DNA from: Methylobacteriaceae bacterium
GTDB lineage: Bacteria; Pseudomonadota; Alphaproteobacteria; Rhizobiales; Beijerinckiaceae
Direction of reading: 5' to 3'
Assembly (NCBI GenBank): GCA_031272615.1
Contig: JAISTL010000129.1
Span: 1 to 5,834 of the forward strand
Length of the DNA: 5,834 nucleotides
The notes beneath the pieces were generated by a model. The model made no database searches and had not been told where the DNA came from. It saw only the letters and a program-made list of their open reading frames with translations. Within the stretch, counting starts at the first letter, position 1, and the number at the start of each line of letters is the position of its first letter. Positions 5,254 to 5,834 of this stretch are shown piece after piece. The position numbers and the translations under genes are program-made.

Positions 5254-5834
5254 CTAAATCGTCACCCCCAGCCCGACATGGGGCGTCACCACCTGGACTC
5301 CGGTGCCTTCCAGCAGTGAAATAAACTCGGCGGCAGTGGGCGCGACGATGGGGAAGCTGCCGTAATGGCACGGGAACACCGCCCGCGGCTTGAAATAGCG
5401 GGTCACGGCCATGGCCGCGCTCGCCGCGCCCATGGTGAACCGGTCGCCGATGGGCACCATCAGGATATCCGGCCGGTAAATCTCGTTGATCAGCGCCATA
5501 TCGCCGAAGATTTCGGTGTCGCCCATGTGGTAGACGACCGGTTCACCCGGAGCGCGGACGATGAGCCCGTTGGGGCTGCCGAGCGGCACGGCGACGCCGC
5601 TTTCCCCCATACCCGCCGAATGATGGGCGATGGTGAGGGAGACGCTGAACCCGTCCTGACGGGTGGTGCCGCCGGTGTTCATCGGGTCGACGTTCTCCAC
5701 TCCCTTGGAGGCGAGCCACATGCACAGATCGAAATTGGTGATGACCTTCGCCCCGGTTTCCCTGGCGATGTCCACCGTATCGCCGACATGGTCCGAGTGG
5801 CCGTGGGTGATGAGGATATGGGTGACGCCGCTTT
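5254..5834 (-). CDS. UPF0173-family metal-dependent hydrolase (metallo-beta-lactamase fold), 5' end missing
   Basis: The gene runs off the right edge; 192 C-terminal residues are visible, ending at a TAG stop at 5254-5256. Residues are numbered within this fragment. [10 protein letters not shown] (9-18) is the HxHxDH metal site of the metallo-beta-lactamase fold. Further ligand candidates are His70 or His71 in IAHHSAG, Asp105 in [11 protein letters not shown] and His156 in PCHYGSFP. The segments MNTGGT (51-56) and PIGDRFTMG (127-135) are typical of the UPF0173 hydrolases, which are usually about 225-230 residues long, so roughly 35 N-terminal residues lie outside. The natural substrate of this family is not established. 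The apparent GTG start at 5775 is not real, because the metal motif continues upstream of it in frame. It is on the same strand as gatCA, 179 bases upstream of gatC, and probably not in the same transcript. Confidence 0.95.
   Translation of the reverse strand, partial: SGVTHILITHGHSDHVGDTVDIARETGAKVITNFDLCMWLASKGVENVDPMNTGGTTRQDGFSVSLTIAHHSAGMGESGVAVPLGSPNGLIVRAPGEPVVYHMGDTEIFGDMALINEIYRPDILMVPIGDRFTMGAASAAMAVTRYFKPRAVFPCHYGSFPIVAPTAAEFISLLEGTGVQVVTPHVGLGVTI

Overview
The window looks like chromosomal DNA from a fairly GC-rich alphaproteobacterium. The evidence is a tRNA-Lys(CTT) with a gene-encoded CCA end, a GatA and GatC pair whose motifs and GatA C-terminus (ending KWW) closely resemble the alphaproteobacterial proteins as I remember them, a small lipoprotein resembling the CC0125/CC1285 family, and strong third-position GC in the coding regions. 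The sequence does not justify naming a genus.

Layout. Positions 1-558 hold no convincing gene. A tRNA-Lys gene follows at 559-634 (+), with a good sigma70-type promoter directly upstream. Positions 635-1157 are again non-coding; their last two hundred or so bases are strikingly AT-rich and lead into a lipoprotein gene (1158-1538, +). A GC-rich hairpin and a near-consensus promoter separate that gene from a 96-residue orphan gene (1777-2067, +), which ends at a terminator-like hairpin. The minus strand then carries a secreted protein of 272 residues whose C-terminal part resembles the Ivy lysozyme-inhibitor family (2161-2979). After a strong hairpin at 3177-3208 come gatA (3240-4721) and gatC (4787-5074), transcribed in the order gatC-gatA. 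The 3' part of a UPF0173-type metal-dependent hydrolase (from 5254, running off the right edge) lies upstream of gatC on the same strand.

How the genes fit together. The tRNA-Lys gene and gatCA belong to the translation machinery: GatCAB converts mischarged Glu-tRNA(Gln) and/or Asp-tRNA(Asn) to the correct amide form, but gatB is not in this window. The lipoprotein and the Ivy-like protein are both envelope proteins made from separate transcription units, and nothing ties them to gatCA beyond position.

No large undescribed system is visible: there is no CRISPR array, transposase, integrase, toxin-antitoxin pair or defence cassette. The items most worth following are the two-part Ivy-like secreted protein, the self-contained orphan small gene, and the inverted repeats around the tRNA promoter and in the AT-rich leader of the lipoprotein gene.
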